From: Treponema sp.
GTDB lineage: Bacteria; Spirochaetota; Spirochaetia; Treponematales; Breznakiellaceae
DNA length: 18,492 nucleotides
Assembly (NCBI GenBank): GCA_009780595.1
Contig: WQZT01000004.1
Location: forward strand, 1-18,492
Direction: 5' to 3'
Positions 1-7,316 of the stretch are shown here, one piece after another. The translations under genes and the position numbers were made by a program. Numbering within the stretch: the first letter of the stretch is position 1; each line of letters starts with the position of its first letter. The notes below the pieces were generated by a model. It did not search any database. It had not been told where the DNA came from and saw nothing but the letters and a program-made list of their open reading frames with translations.

Positions 1-138
1 ATTGCCATCCGGACTTCCCCCGCCCATTCGTGCGGCAATGGAAATCTCCTTGATCAGCTTGGTAAACACCTTACCACGCTTGGCATCGGCAAGACCTTTT
101 GCGTGTTTAATCGTCGCCCATTTACTATGGCCGGACAT
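1..138 (-). CDS. yebC: YebC/PmpR-family regulator, N-terminal part (cut by window edge)
   Basis: This partial gene gives the first 46 residues of a YebC-type protein. The start reads [20 protein letters not shown] and continues with [20 protein letters not shown], the very conserved family N-terminus (SGHSKW, DAKRGK.FTKL.KEI). YebC/PmpR proteins are cytoplasmic; some members bind DNA as transcriptional regulators, and a subset has more recently been linked to helping ribosomes at proline stretches. The ATG at 138-136 is chosen because GAAGGAG lies five bases upstream; an ATG four bases earlier is out of frame. The gene follows the small CxxC protein in the same direction after a 100-base gap. 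The rest lies outside the window. Confidence 0.93.
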   Translation of the reverse strand, partial: MSGHSKWATIKHAKGLADAKRGKVFTKLIKEISIAARMGGGSPDGN

Positions 139-238
139 ACATACTCCTTCTTTCCCTCGTATAAAACATACTGTATCGTTATATGGGAAAATAACTATGC
201 GAAATTGTAACCGCCTTTCAAAACTTTGAAAAGCCTGC

Positions 239-472
239 TTACTTTACGTCGAATTTGCCTTTTTGAACAGCTTTCTCGATGGACTCCTGAACGTAGTGAT
301 CGTACCAATCGTAGGTAAAGGGAATCTTTGTCCTGACAACAGGCCTGATCTGCATCGACAACTTGTCATGGCAGGGCTCACAGAGCTCCCGGTGCGCCAG
401 GTGGAAATAGGTACGCCCCGAAACAGGGGCACTGATGATGCCTTTGCAAACATCACAGGTAAGGGTTTTCAT
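239..472 (-). CDS. Small CxxC/CxxC putative zinc-binding protein
   Basis: A 77-residue cytoplasmic protein with two Cys pairs, C6-x2-C9 and C31-x2-C34, an arrangement expected for a zinc-ribbon or treble-clef-like knuckle. Histidines at about 24, 27 and 35 lie in or next to the second half. The remaining C-terminus is polar, with an aromatic YDWYDHY patch and a basic end. It has no signal peptide or membrane segment. AAGGAG six bases before the ATG supports the start, and yebC follows downstream on the same strand. I do not recognise a named family; it superficially resembles small DksA/TraR-like or HNH-type knuckle proteins but lacks their other signatures. It is real as a gene (clean Shine-Dalgarno site, compact Cys motif), but its function is unknown. 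Confidence 0.72.
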   Translation of the reverse strand: MKTLTCDVCKGIISAPVSGRTYFHLAHRELCEPCHDKLSMQIRPVVRTKIPFTYDWYDHYVQESIEKAVQKGKFDVK

Positions 473-577
473 AACATACTCCTTGAATTATGTTTTCATG
501 ATTGCTATTACGTATAAATAGCCTAAAATCATCAAGCTATGATACAGTATATCAAGAAAAAAGTCGAGAGGTAAACT

Positions 578-1684
578 ATGAAAAACGACACAATTTTCAT
601 AAACAACACGGAATATAGTTCTCGCACGGTTTTTATTATCGCCGAACTGGGAACTTCGCACGGCGCTGACCCGGTTAAGGCGCGGCAAATGATACATGCT
701 GCCGCTGAAGCTGGGGCGGATTGTGTCAAGTTCCAGATGGTGTACGCCCGCGAAATCCTGCACCCGAATACGGGGAAGGTGGCTCTGCCGGGCGGAAACA
801 TTGACTTGTACAAGCGTTTTGAGGAACTGCAAGCGCCGCTTTCTTTTTTTCGAGTGATGAAAGAAGAAGCGGAAGCGCTGGGGCTTGTGTTCCTGTGTAC
901 GCCGTTTGGTTTGCAGAGCGCGGGGGAACTGCGGGCGCTTTCACCTGCGTGTGTAAAAATCGCGTCTCCTGAGCTGAATTACACGGCGCTGCTGGAGGAA
1001 GTCGCCGGATACGGCACACCTGTGTTCCTTTCATCGGGGGTGTCAACGCTGGGCGACATCGAAGCCGCCCTTGGCGTGCTGGGAAACGCGCAGGTGTGCC
1101 TGCTCCACTGCGTTACCGCCTACCCCGCTCCTGAGACGGATTACAACCTGCGCCTTCTGGAAAATTTACGCGCGGTTTTTGGCGTTCCGGCGGGGGTAAG
1201 CGACCACAGCCTCGATCCCTGCCTTGTTCCTGTGCTGGCAACCGCATTGGGCGCTACCGTCATCGAAAAGCACTTCTGCCTTTCCCGCGATGGCGGCGGG
1301 CTTGACGATCCCGTTGCCCTGACTCCCGCAGACTTTGCGCGAATGGTTGAAGCGGTGCGGCAGGCAGAACAGCGCCCGCCTGAAGAAACGCTGGCAGAAA
1401 TGCGCCGTTCGCGGGGGGAAGAGCTCGTACAGCGCATTCTGGGCGACGGGGTAAAGCGGCTTGCCCCGTCAGAAGCGGCAAACTACCAGCTGACAAATCG
1501 TTCCGTTCACGCGCTGCGCGACATCGATGCAGGGGAAATTATTGGGCACGACATGGTGGCAAGCCTGAGAAGTGAAAAAAATCTACGCCCGGGACTTCCG
1601 CCTTCGTGGGAAAAGCTGATGATAGGTCGCCGTGCCGCGCGCTGTATCCCCGCCGGGCAGGGAATCCGCTTTGAGGATATTTGA
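578..1684 (+). CDS. neuB: N-acetylneuraminate synthase family protein (NeuB/SpsE-type)
   Basis: A 368-residue protein of the sialic-acid synthase family, which condenses PEP with ManNAc or a related amino sugar to make a nonulosonic acid. Visible hallmarks are the TIM-barrel start IIAELGTSHG and AGADCVKFQ (about residues 19-50), LCTPFG (about 107), KIASPEL, the metal-ligand region GVSDHSLDP and the IEKHF motif near residue 230. The C-terminal 60-70 residues (SVHALRDIDAGEIIG to IPAGQGIRFEDI) form a SAF/antifreeze-like domain. In place of the usual PDH after IEKHF it has GLDDPVAL, so the loop is slightly divergent. GAGAGG lies shortly before the ATG. No other sialic or legionaminic acid genes are in the window, so the actual sugar cannot be told. 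It is convergent with the pallilysin-like gene, with only 28 bases between stops. Confidence 0.88.
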   Translation: MKNDTIFINNTEYSSRTVFIIAELGTSHGADPVKARQMIHAAAEAGADCVKFQMVYAREILHPNTGKVALPGGNIDLYKRFEELQAPLSFFRVMKEEAEALGLVFLCTPFGLQSAGELRALSPACVKIASPELNYTALLEEVAGYGTPVFLSSGVSTLGDIEAALGVLGNAQVCLLHCVTAYPAPETDYNLRLLENLRAVFGVPAGVSDHSLDPCLVPVLATALGATVIEKHFCLSRDGGGLDDPVALTPADFARMVEAVRQAEQRPPEETLAEMRRSRGEELVQRILGDGVKRLAPSEAANYQLTNRSVHALRDIDAGEIIGHDMVASLRSEKNLRPGLPPSWEKLMIGRRAARCIPAGQGIRFEDI

Positions 1685-1712
1685 CAGCAGAGAAAAGATT
1701 TTGCGTGCGGTG

Positions 1713-3275
1713 TTACAAATCTTCGGCAACGAGCGTGAGCGGCAGTTCGCTCTCTTGCAGACGTTCTATGCCCCGCGCGCTGAAACGCACCGGAAGAAGC
1801 GTCAGCCTCTGCCGGATCGGAGCGGGCGGATCGCCTTCAACCAAAAAAGTCTGCCGTTGCGCCTCGTTTCCATTAGAAGCCTCACGGGATTCTGAACGAA
1901 GCTCTAAGGAACGCTGTTCCAAGGAACGGAGTTCCAGCACTTCCTTCCCGCCCACGCTAAAGAAGGCGTATTTGCCTTCGCTTGACACGCCGCCAGTGAA
2001 CAAGCGGTACGAGCCATCCGGGAAAAAATACAGCCGCCCCATCGGGCTGTCATAGCGGGCGTGGATGTAGCCAGCCGGCACAGCGGCGGGCACAGCCGGA
2101 CTGTCATTCGCCGGGCGGCCAGAGCGCCGGTACGAACCGTCCATCGGGTCGCTGAGCATCCTGAACGCCGGGCGGAGGTTTTCGCTTGTTCGTATCCGTA
2201 TACCTTCAAGCGACTCAAGGTGAACATCAATAGACCGCCTGATAGTGTTAATCGAAATATTCTGACTGACAATGTGGATACCGTTGCGGGTGGCAATAGA
2301 ATTGTTCCACGTAAACACCTGCATAGTACCGTCACCAAAAAAAATCACCTGCCGGATGGCGGGATCAAAGTAAATATACTGGTTTCTGTCGATAGTCCCC
2401 TGTGCGGTTACAAAAAACCACAGCCCGGACAAAAACTCCTCAAACGCCTGAGCGTTGCCCAAAAGCTCCCTGACCCGCTGCTGTTCGATGTGTGCACCGG
2501 GAATCCGTGAACTGCTAACGGGATCAAAAAAGCGGCTTGCAGGGTTAAACGCAAAAATTGTTTCGATTATATCCATTATATTGTCAGATTGAGCGTCTCT
2601 GCCCTGTGCGGCAATGGTAAAACTCTGCCCCGGTGAAACACCCATCTGGTACGCCTGCGGGCGGTCAAATTCCCGCACAGCAATACTGCCGTCCACTCGA
2701 ATATCCGCGACTTTGCTGAAACGCTCCCCGTTATTGCCGTCGGTAGCACTATCTGCGGGGTTCATTTGGAACACCGAAAGCGTATACTCCCCGTGGTGGT
2801 TCATCCCCGAAAGCAGCACGCTCACGCTCCAGTCCCCGATAATGTCGTCAATATCGAGCGTTACCGTTTCAGGGCGGGTAGCAGCGCTTGCCGCAGTCCA
2901 CGAGCGCCGGTATGTGCGGGAAAGCGTGTCATACTCGATAAATGTCAGGTATACTGGGCCGCCCGGCTCCATAATATTCCTGAAGGCGACAAACTGCTCC
3001 TGTACAGGATTGCGGTAAAAGTTGCCGTTGAGGACAGCTACAACAACATCCCCCTCCCCGAGCGGAACGCGGGATGTCATCGCTTGCAGTTCCGCCGCCT
3101 GCATCAGGTTGTACTCATCTCTCTCATCGTTCGCCATTCTGGGGATCACCACACGCGGCTGCCGGATAACACGGCTGTCGGCATCCCACGGCGACGGCAA
3201 AAAAATCAGCGCCGCAATCCCCAGCGCGGTAAACGTGAATATCCCTATCGTTACAATCGCAAAGCCCCGTTTCAT
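1713..3275 (-). CDS. Pallilysin-family (Tp0751-like) exported protein
   Basis: A 520-residue protein with an N-terminal signal/anchor (MKRGFAIV, then a hydrophobic run to about residue 27, no lipobox) and an extracytoplasmic body rich in beta-strand-like sequence. I assign it to the treponemal pallilysin-related adhesin family mainly by position: directly downstream of a vWA protein and divergent from cfpA, as I recall for TP0750/TP0751. T. pallidum Tp0751 is a host-component-binding adhesin reported as a protease with an HEXXH motif. Here no HEXXH occurs; the nearest His-rich spot is NHHGEY near residue 160. The protein is about twice the length of Tp0751 (237 aa). Its C-terminal part has YFFPDGSYRLFTGG-type strands and an LExRS pentapeptide repeated three times. 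It starts 18 bases after the vWA stop, so the two are probably co-transcribed. Family assignment is moderately sure, function is inferred. Confidence 0.6.
   Translation of the reverse strand: MKRGFAIVTIGIFTFTALGIAALIFLPSPWDADSRVIRQPRVVIPRMANDERDEYNLMQAAELQAMTSRVPLGEGDVVVAVLNGNFYRNPVQEQFVAFRNIMEPGGPVYLTFIEYDTLSRTYRRSWTAASAATRPETVTLDIDDIIGDWSVSVLLSGMNHHGEYTLSVFQMNPADSATDGNNGERFSKVADIRVDGSIAVREFDRPQAYQMGVSPGQSFTIAAQGRDAQSDNIMDIIETIFAFNPASRFFDPVSSSRIPGAHIEQQRVRELLGNAQAFEEFLSGLWFFVTAQGTIDRNQYIYFDPAIRQVIFFGDGTMQVFTWNNSIATRNGIHIVSQNISINTIRRSIDVHLESLEGIRIRTSENLRPAFRMLSDPMDGSYRRSGRPANDSPAVPAAVPAGYIHARYDSPMGRLYFFPDGSYRLFTGGVSSEGKYAFFSVGGKEVLELRSLEQRSLELRSESREASNGNEAQRQTFLVEGDPPAPIRQRLTLLPVRFSARGIERLQESELPLTLVAEDL
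1893..1937 (-). repeat. Three 15-bp imperfect repeats encoding (LExRS)3
   Basis: Inside the pallilysin-like gene three consecutive 15-base units encode LELRS, LEQRS and LELRS. They sit in the C-terminal quarter between a GGKEVLE strand and a glutamine/asparagine-containing stretch. As a multiple of three bases, copy changes would alter length without shifting frame. Confidence 0.7.
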
Positions 3276-3293
3276 AGTGCCTGATTCATCATA

Positions 3294-3896
3294 TTACTGC
3301 TGGGAGTTCATATACGCCGCCGCCGCCTGTTGCACGCGTGGCGCAATCGTTGGCGCGATGACGAGCGCCTGCCAACGCGAAGAATGCTCCGTGCGGAACC
3401 AGCGGAAGTGATGCCCCGCCGCAGCGGTAAACGCCGGGCTTAAAGCCTCCGCCGAGGCGGTGATCAGCAACGTGTGCGGAATGCGGCTCCTGTCCTGCCC
3501 CCGCTGGGCAAGGCGCGACACCGCATCAGCGAGCGCCCCTGAGAAATCGGCGTTTTGCCCCCCGGCTTGCAGGGCTTGCAAGCGCGCCCGCAACTCGCCT
3601 TTGGAAGCATCGCCTGAAATAACAGCGTTGTGAATAATCGCGGCCTTCGCCCCGGCACTCCAAACCGTGATACTGTCCCCGTCTATCAGGAGGCGGTCAA
3701 TGACCTGCTCGTCTATCCATGCCATAATCTCGGCTCTGGGCTGCTGGAGCGCCACCGAAGCGTCAACAATAAGATAGACATCAAAGGGGACAGTCCGCCC
3801 CGCCTGCGCGTGCACCTGGGGCAAAAATCCGATGCACAAAATAAACAAGAGAGAACTTTTCAGCGCACATATTTTTTTTAGGTCGATATTTCGCAT
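3294..3896 (-). CDS. Secreted vWA-domain protein, Tp0750-like
   Basis: A 200-residue protein with a typical signal peptide: basic LKK, hydrophobic SSLLFILCIGFL, and a likely signal peptidase I site VHA-QA near residue 30. One von Willebrand factor A-like domain follows: first strand VPFDVYLIVDASVAL with the metal-site position at D45-A-S47-V-A49, a middle region GGQNADFSGALADAV, and strand HTLLITASAEAL. The canonical MIDAS DxSxS reads DASVA, and the later Asp expected after the fourth strand is Ala, so metal binding looks weakened. In T. pallidum the equivalent protein was reported to act with Tp0751 on fibrinogen/fibronectin; a similar surface or periplasmic role is inferred. It lies 18 bases upstream of the pallilysin-like gene. 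There is no Shine-Dalgarno site before the ATG, but TATAAT lies six bases upstream. Eight adenines fall in codons 6-9. Confidence 0.72.
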   Translation of the reverse strand: MRNIDLKKICALKSSLLFILCIGFLPQVHAQAGRTVPFDVYLIVDASVALQQPRAEIMAWIDEQVIDRLLIDGDSITVWSAGAKAAIIHNAVISGDASKGELRARLQALQAGGQNADFSGALADAVSRLAQRGQDRSRIPHTLLITASAEALSPAFTAAAGHHFRWFRTEHSSRWQALVIAPTIAPRVQQAAAAYMNSQQ

Positions 3897-3902
3897 GGTG
3901 TT

Positions 3903-3931
3903 ATTATACTATATCTTAATTAAAAATTAAA
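3903..3931 (-). promoter_or_regulatory. Candidate promoter of the vWA/pallilysin operon, possibly leaderless
   Basis: On the minus strand a perfect TATAAT (3908-3903) is followed by only AACACC and then the ATG. A weak -35 candidate TTTAAT lies 17 bases further upstream. Transcription would begin almost exactly at the start codon, which fits the absence of a ribosome binding site. A second AT-rich element (TATTAT) lies further upstream in the same intergenic region. Confidence 0.35.
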
Positions 3932-4004
3932 CCCAAGATTAGGTATAATAGGTATAAATTGAGAAAAAAAGATGAAAAAAGCGTGGAAAAGGCTTTTCAT
4001 ACTC

Positions 4005-4090
4005 TTTACATACTATAAATAATTCTGTTAAACTATATAGTACAAGGTAGTAATGATACTTTAGTAAGTACAGAATAATTTTAAGAGGAG
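4005..4090 (+). promoter_or_regulatory. Candidate cfpA promoter and Shine-Dalgarno site
   Basis: The 204-base AT-rich region between the vWA gene and cfpA holds TTTACA (4005-4010) and, after 18 bases, TAAACT (4029-4034), a plausible sigma-70-type pair. TATAAA (4014-4019) and TATATA (4034-4039) are alternative -10 elements. AGAGGAG (4084-4090) is a strong ribosome binding site ten bases before the cfpA ATG. A transcript from here would have a leader of about 60 bases. The choice among -10 elements is uncertain. Confidence 0.35.
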
Positions 4091-4100
4091 AGTCTAAACT

Positions 4101-6152
4101 ATGGGTGCTATTGATCTGCCCAAAAGCCCGAATGTGTTTCATCCAGAGAAACCGAGTGCTGTCGGTTCGAGGAATTCGCTTGCACAGGAATACAGGGATC
4201 AGCAAGCCGAGGTAAATCAGCTTATGGAGGAGGAAGCCAACAAGGTTGTCCACCACCTGACTGCCAAATTGCCCAAAGACGTTCTTGAACGCCTTGACGT
4301 AATGGGCGGTTTGAAAGAAAAGCTGTACAATTACTTTAACCAGAATTACCAGAATATGTTCAACCGTTACATGGTAACGAGCGAAGATGAAATGGTAAAG
4401 AAGGTTCGCAATTTTATCGACAAGGAAGAGACAAAAGTCCTTTCCCGGTATACGCCGAAAGAAATTGCCGACCTGCTTGACGCTGTGGGCGGTGCCGACA
4501 AGTTCAACACGGGCGAGATTGAAAAATCCATCGTCAATATGTATGGACACTTGCAAGGCCACGTGCAGCGCGGCGTTAACGAGCTGGAAACGCACACCAA
4601 CGGTATTTTGCGCCAAAAAACTGACACGGGCGCGTTTGTCCGCGGTGAAAATGCGTACTCTATCGTAAAGTGCGCGTTCAAAGACAACCTGCTTAAACCG
4701 AAAACCGTTACAGACGTAAAACTTTCGGTCAATATTCTGGATTCCGAGCTTATCAGCCCCATTTTCCATTATCAGGTTACTGTGGAATACCTCATTAAGG
4801 ATCTCCTCAGCAAGCACGTTATGGATTCTATCGATCAGGCTATCGAAAAAGTTAAGGACGACCGGATCAATCAGGGTCTGGAAGAGCTTTCGGACAGCGA
4901 AATTATCTTCAATAAACTGGGACAGGTTCCCACGTTTACCGATGATGATTTTGAAAACCCGAAGTCAAAGCGCTATGCCTACGTTGCAAAAGCAATCCTT
5001 GAAAAGATCAACGGGCTCCGCGCCGAAATTGACCCGGAAACTTTCGATCAGATGAATATGCGGGAAAATATCAAGAAGATCGTTGATGTTGAAAATATCC
5101 GCAACCGCGGCTTTAACACCGCCATCAACTCGATTACCGCGATTTTGGACACCTCCAAAATGGGGTACCAGTACATCGAAAACCTCAAAAACGCCCGCGA
5201 AGTTATCATCCGCGAGTACGAGGACACTGATGTCGCCCACCTGCCTGACGAACGGTATCAGATTAAGCTCCGGTATTTTGACAATGCCCAGCTCCTTGAG
5301 GATCGAAAAGCTTACGATGTTCAGATGAAGAGCTTCGAAACCGAAGTTATGCACGTCTGGGATCTGCTCGAAGTGATTTATCAGGAATCCAAGTCTTCGT
5401 GGAAAGTTCACGACTTCAAAGACCTTGCTTCAAAGAAAAAACCCAAACTCAAAAAACTCAAAGACCAAGCTGGCGAGCCTGTCTACGAAGATATCGCCAA
5501 GGTATGGGACGAGATTTCCTTTATTCGTTCTGGTGAAACTGAGGTGGAACGCTCCAACCGTACATACGTCTACGAAAAAGACAGGGTACGCCAGCGGATC
5601 ATCCTTATGCGGAACCGGATGAAGAAAATGTACGACTATCTGTACCCCATCGAACGGCGGGTTATGGAGGACAGGCTTTCCTTCATCGAGCGGGAATACT
5701 ATCGATTTGAATACATGATCAACCCCTACCACCTGCAACCGGGTATTCTGCTTGACGTCGATATTACGTCTATTAAGAGGAAGAAGGCAACACTGGATGC
5801 AATGGCGAACGTGCTGAACGAGTTCTTGCATGGCGTTTCCAAGGGCTTCCAAGACGCAGCTTTCGCATCCTTCAGCCGCCGCCGTTCTACGGTGCGGGAG
5901 GACATTAACCAGTCCTTCGGTTCGGCCCCTGATGAGGCATCCGCTCAAACAGCGGCTGCTGCACCAAGCGGCACCGCGTATCTGGATATGCTTAATTCTG
6001 ACGGCCCCGATGCCGTTGCGGATGCGCCCAAGGCGATTGCCGCGCCCAGAAGGGGCGGTGCTCGCGGTGCGGCAAAGCCCGCAGCGAAAGCTAGCGCGAA
6101 GGGTCGCAGAGGCAGACGCCCGCGCGGCGGCGACGGATTGCGAGAGGTATAA
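4101..6152 (+). CDS. cfpA: Cytoplasmic filament protein A
   Basis: A 683-residue, highly charged, mostly helical protein without a signal peptide or membrane segments. I recognise it as CfpA, the subunit of the ribbon of cytoplasmic filaments that runs under the inner membrane of treponemes and is linked to chromosome partitioning and cell division. Its size (about 78 kDa) is the family's, and the start [19 protein letters not shown] looks like CfpA. Long amphipathic helices (for example [20 protein letters not shown] and [20 protein letters not shown]) suit polymerisation. From about residue 610 a low-complexity tail rich in Ala, Gly, Lys and Arg ([20 protein letters not shown]) follows; it is predicted to be disordered and could bind nucleic acid or acidic partners. 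A strong hairpin follows the stop, then two co-directional genes. Regulation is probably by its own promoter with attenuation downstream. Confidence 0.88.
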   Translation: MGAIDLPKSPNVFHPEKPSAVGSRNSLAQEYRDQQAEVNQLMEEEANKVVHHLTAKLPKDVLERLDVMGGLKEKLYNYFNQNYQNMFNRYMVTSEDEMVKKVRNFIDKEETKVLSRYTPKEIADLLDAVGGADKFNTGEIEKSIVNMYGHLQGHVQRGVNELETHTNGILRQKTDTGAFVRGENAYSIVKCAFKDNLLKPKTVTDVKLSVNILDSELISPIFHYQVTVEYLIKDLLSKHVMDSIDQAIEKVKDDRINQGLEELSDSEIIFNKLGQVPTFTDDDFENPKSKRYAYVAKAILEKINGLRAEIDPETFDQMNMRENIKKIVDVENIRNRGFNTAINSITAILDTSKMGYQYIENLKNAREVIIREYEDTDVAHLPDERYQIKLRYFDNAQLLEDRKAYDVQMKSFETEVMHVWDLLEVIYQESKSSWKVHDFKDLASKKKPKLKKLKDQAGEPVYEDIAKVWDEISFIRSGETEVERSNRTYVYEKDRVRQRIILMRNRMKKMYDYLYPIERRVMEDRLSFIEREYYRFEYMINPYHLQPGILLDVDITSIKRKKATLDAMANVLNEFLHGVSKGFQDAAFASFSRRRSTVREDINQSFGSAPDEASAQTAAAAPSGTAYLDMLNSDGPDAVADAPKAIAAPRRGGARGAAKPAAKASAKGRRGRRPRGGDGLREV

Positions 6153-6176
6153 GGCTTAAGCGTCGGTTGTGAGCCG

Positions 6177-6208
6177 AAACACGCCCCCGTAGTTACGGGG
6201 GCGTGTTT
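6177..6208 (+). terminator. Hairpin after cfpA (terminator or attenuator)
   Basis: A perfect 14-bp stem, AAACACGCCCCCGT (6177-6190) with its complement at 6195-6208, and a four-base loop AGTT. The right arm ends in TTT followed by CTAT, so the U-tract is modest. It lies 24 bases after the cfpA stop and only six bases before the Shine-Dalgarno site of the next gene. It probably ends most cfpA transcripts and lets a fraction through to the downstream genes; it could also protect the cfpA mRNA 3' end. Confidence 0.8.
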
Positions 6209-6226
6209 CTATATAAGGAGAATGAG

Positions 6227-7306
6227 GTGAGTAAAGAATCGATAAATCTTGAAGTGCTTTCTACCCGCTCGGGGTTTAACTCCGCGGTAAAGCATATGAA
6301 TAAAACGATGGAACTAGCGGGGACTTTGGGGGCAAGTGCCAACCTGGGGGATCTGCTGTACGAACGCGGGGACGAAAATCTTTCTGGCGAACGCAGTGCG
6401 CTGCTTTTAAGGATGCTTTTGATCGACAAACTGGGCTACAAAGCTGTATCGTCAAACCTGGCAGGAGTTGCCACCGATGTTCCCGCCCTTGCCGCTGAAT
6501 TTGAAAAATGGAAAGGTGTTGACCTTGTTGCCGCATATCACCATCCTGATCTTGGGCTTCTTATCGCTAACCCAAAAATTGGCGAAGAGTTGGCCAGTTT
6601 CGGGATGCTCAGGCGCAGGGAACTTTTGGTAATATATGCCGGAAAAGGCAGCGCTCCCAGCGATGAGGCGTGTCAAAAAGCGGCGGAACTTGCAATTACG
6701 CTCTTTCAGGGCGGCAAAGGAAAAGCGCCTGACGCGCTGCTGAAAGGCAATTTCACTGTTAAAAAGCCCAAGAAAGAGGCGGCTGAAAAACCGGCTCGCG
6801 CTGTTGCGCCAAAAGCGGCGCGTGCTGGAAAATCGCCAGCAAAGAGCGCCCCGGCAAAGGCGGCAAAAGCCGGAAGAGGCAGAGTTGCCAGCGTGGCGGC
6901 AGCCCCCCGGGTAAGCGCCCGCGTAGCTCCGCCGGTCGTTACGACGGCGGCTCCGGCGATTTCCAAAGGGCCGGTGCGGATGACACCGATGTACTCGGTG
7001 GTTGTTTCCAACGAGCTTTTCCACAACGGAAACGTGGAGGCGTGGAAACGCATCATCGCAAGTTACAACGCTAAATATCCGTCTCTCCAGGTGTATATTT
7101 ACTACGAAGGCGAGCGCATTCTCGACATCAACTCCCTGTTTAAGTGGGGCAAGGTCAAGCACGGGAGCGCGATTATGTTTGCCGTTTCCGGCAATGATAT
7201 TAAAGACGTGGCAAAGTTACAGCGGTATCTTGTTCAGGGCGCCAGCAGCCAATTTGAGGCGTTCCTGCACGGGCCTGTAAGCAATGTGTTAAAGCTTTTT
7301 GGTTAG
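6227..7306 (+). CDS. Conserved treponemal protein of unknown function between cfpA and ppdK
   Basis: A 359-residue protein starting at GTG 6227, chosen because AAGGAG (6215-6220) lies six bases upstream; the longer frame from GTG 6203 would start inside the hairpin. Three parts are visible. Residues about 1-165 form a globular domain (STRSGFNSAVKHMNKTMELA, ending ELAITLFQGGKGKAPDALLK). Residues about 170-245 are an Ala/Lys/Pro/Arg-rich linker (for example AGKSPAKSAPAKAAKAGRGR). The last 110 residues form a second globular domain (MYSVVVSNELFHNGNVEAWK to VSNVLKLFG). There is no signal peptide or membrane span. I know no family function; its place between cfpA and ppdK appears kept in T. pallidum (TP0747). 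The basic linker resembles the CfpA tail. It is transcribed with ppdK, whose ATG is ten bases past this stop. Confidence 0.75.
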   Translation: MSKESINLEVLSTRSGFNSAVKHMNKTMELAGTLGASANLGDLLYERGDENLSGERSALLLRMLLIDKLGYKAVSSNLAGVATDVPALAAEFEKWKGVDLVAAYHHPDLGLLIANPKIGEELASFGMLRRRELLVIYAGKGSAPSDEACQKAAELAITLFQGGKGKAPDALLKGNFTVKKPKKEAAEKPARAVAPKAARAGKSPAKSAPAKAAKAGRGRVASVAAAPRVSARVAPPVVTTAAPAISKGPVRMTPMYSVVVSNELFHNGNVEAWKRIIASYNAKYPSLQVYIYYEGERILDINSLFKWGKVKHGSAIMFAVSGNDIKDVAKLQRYLVQGASSQFEAFLHGPVSNVLKLFG

Positions 7307-7316
7307 GTGGGGACAA

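Noticed and set aside
2780..2830. NHHGEY as a pallilysin HEXXH metalloprotease motif
   Set aside because: The spacing and residues do not match HEXXH, and no other match occurs in the protein.
6203..6226. Longer N-terminus of the 359-residue protein from GTG 6203
   Set aside because: That start lies in the hairpin right arm without a ribosome site; GTG 6227 has AAGGAG at proper spacing.
7299..7316. TTG start of ppdK overlapping the previous gene
   Set aside because: ATG 7317 has a ribosome site and places the catalytic His near the usual residue 455.
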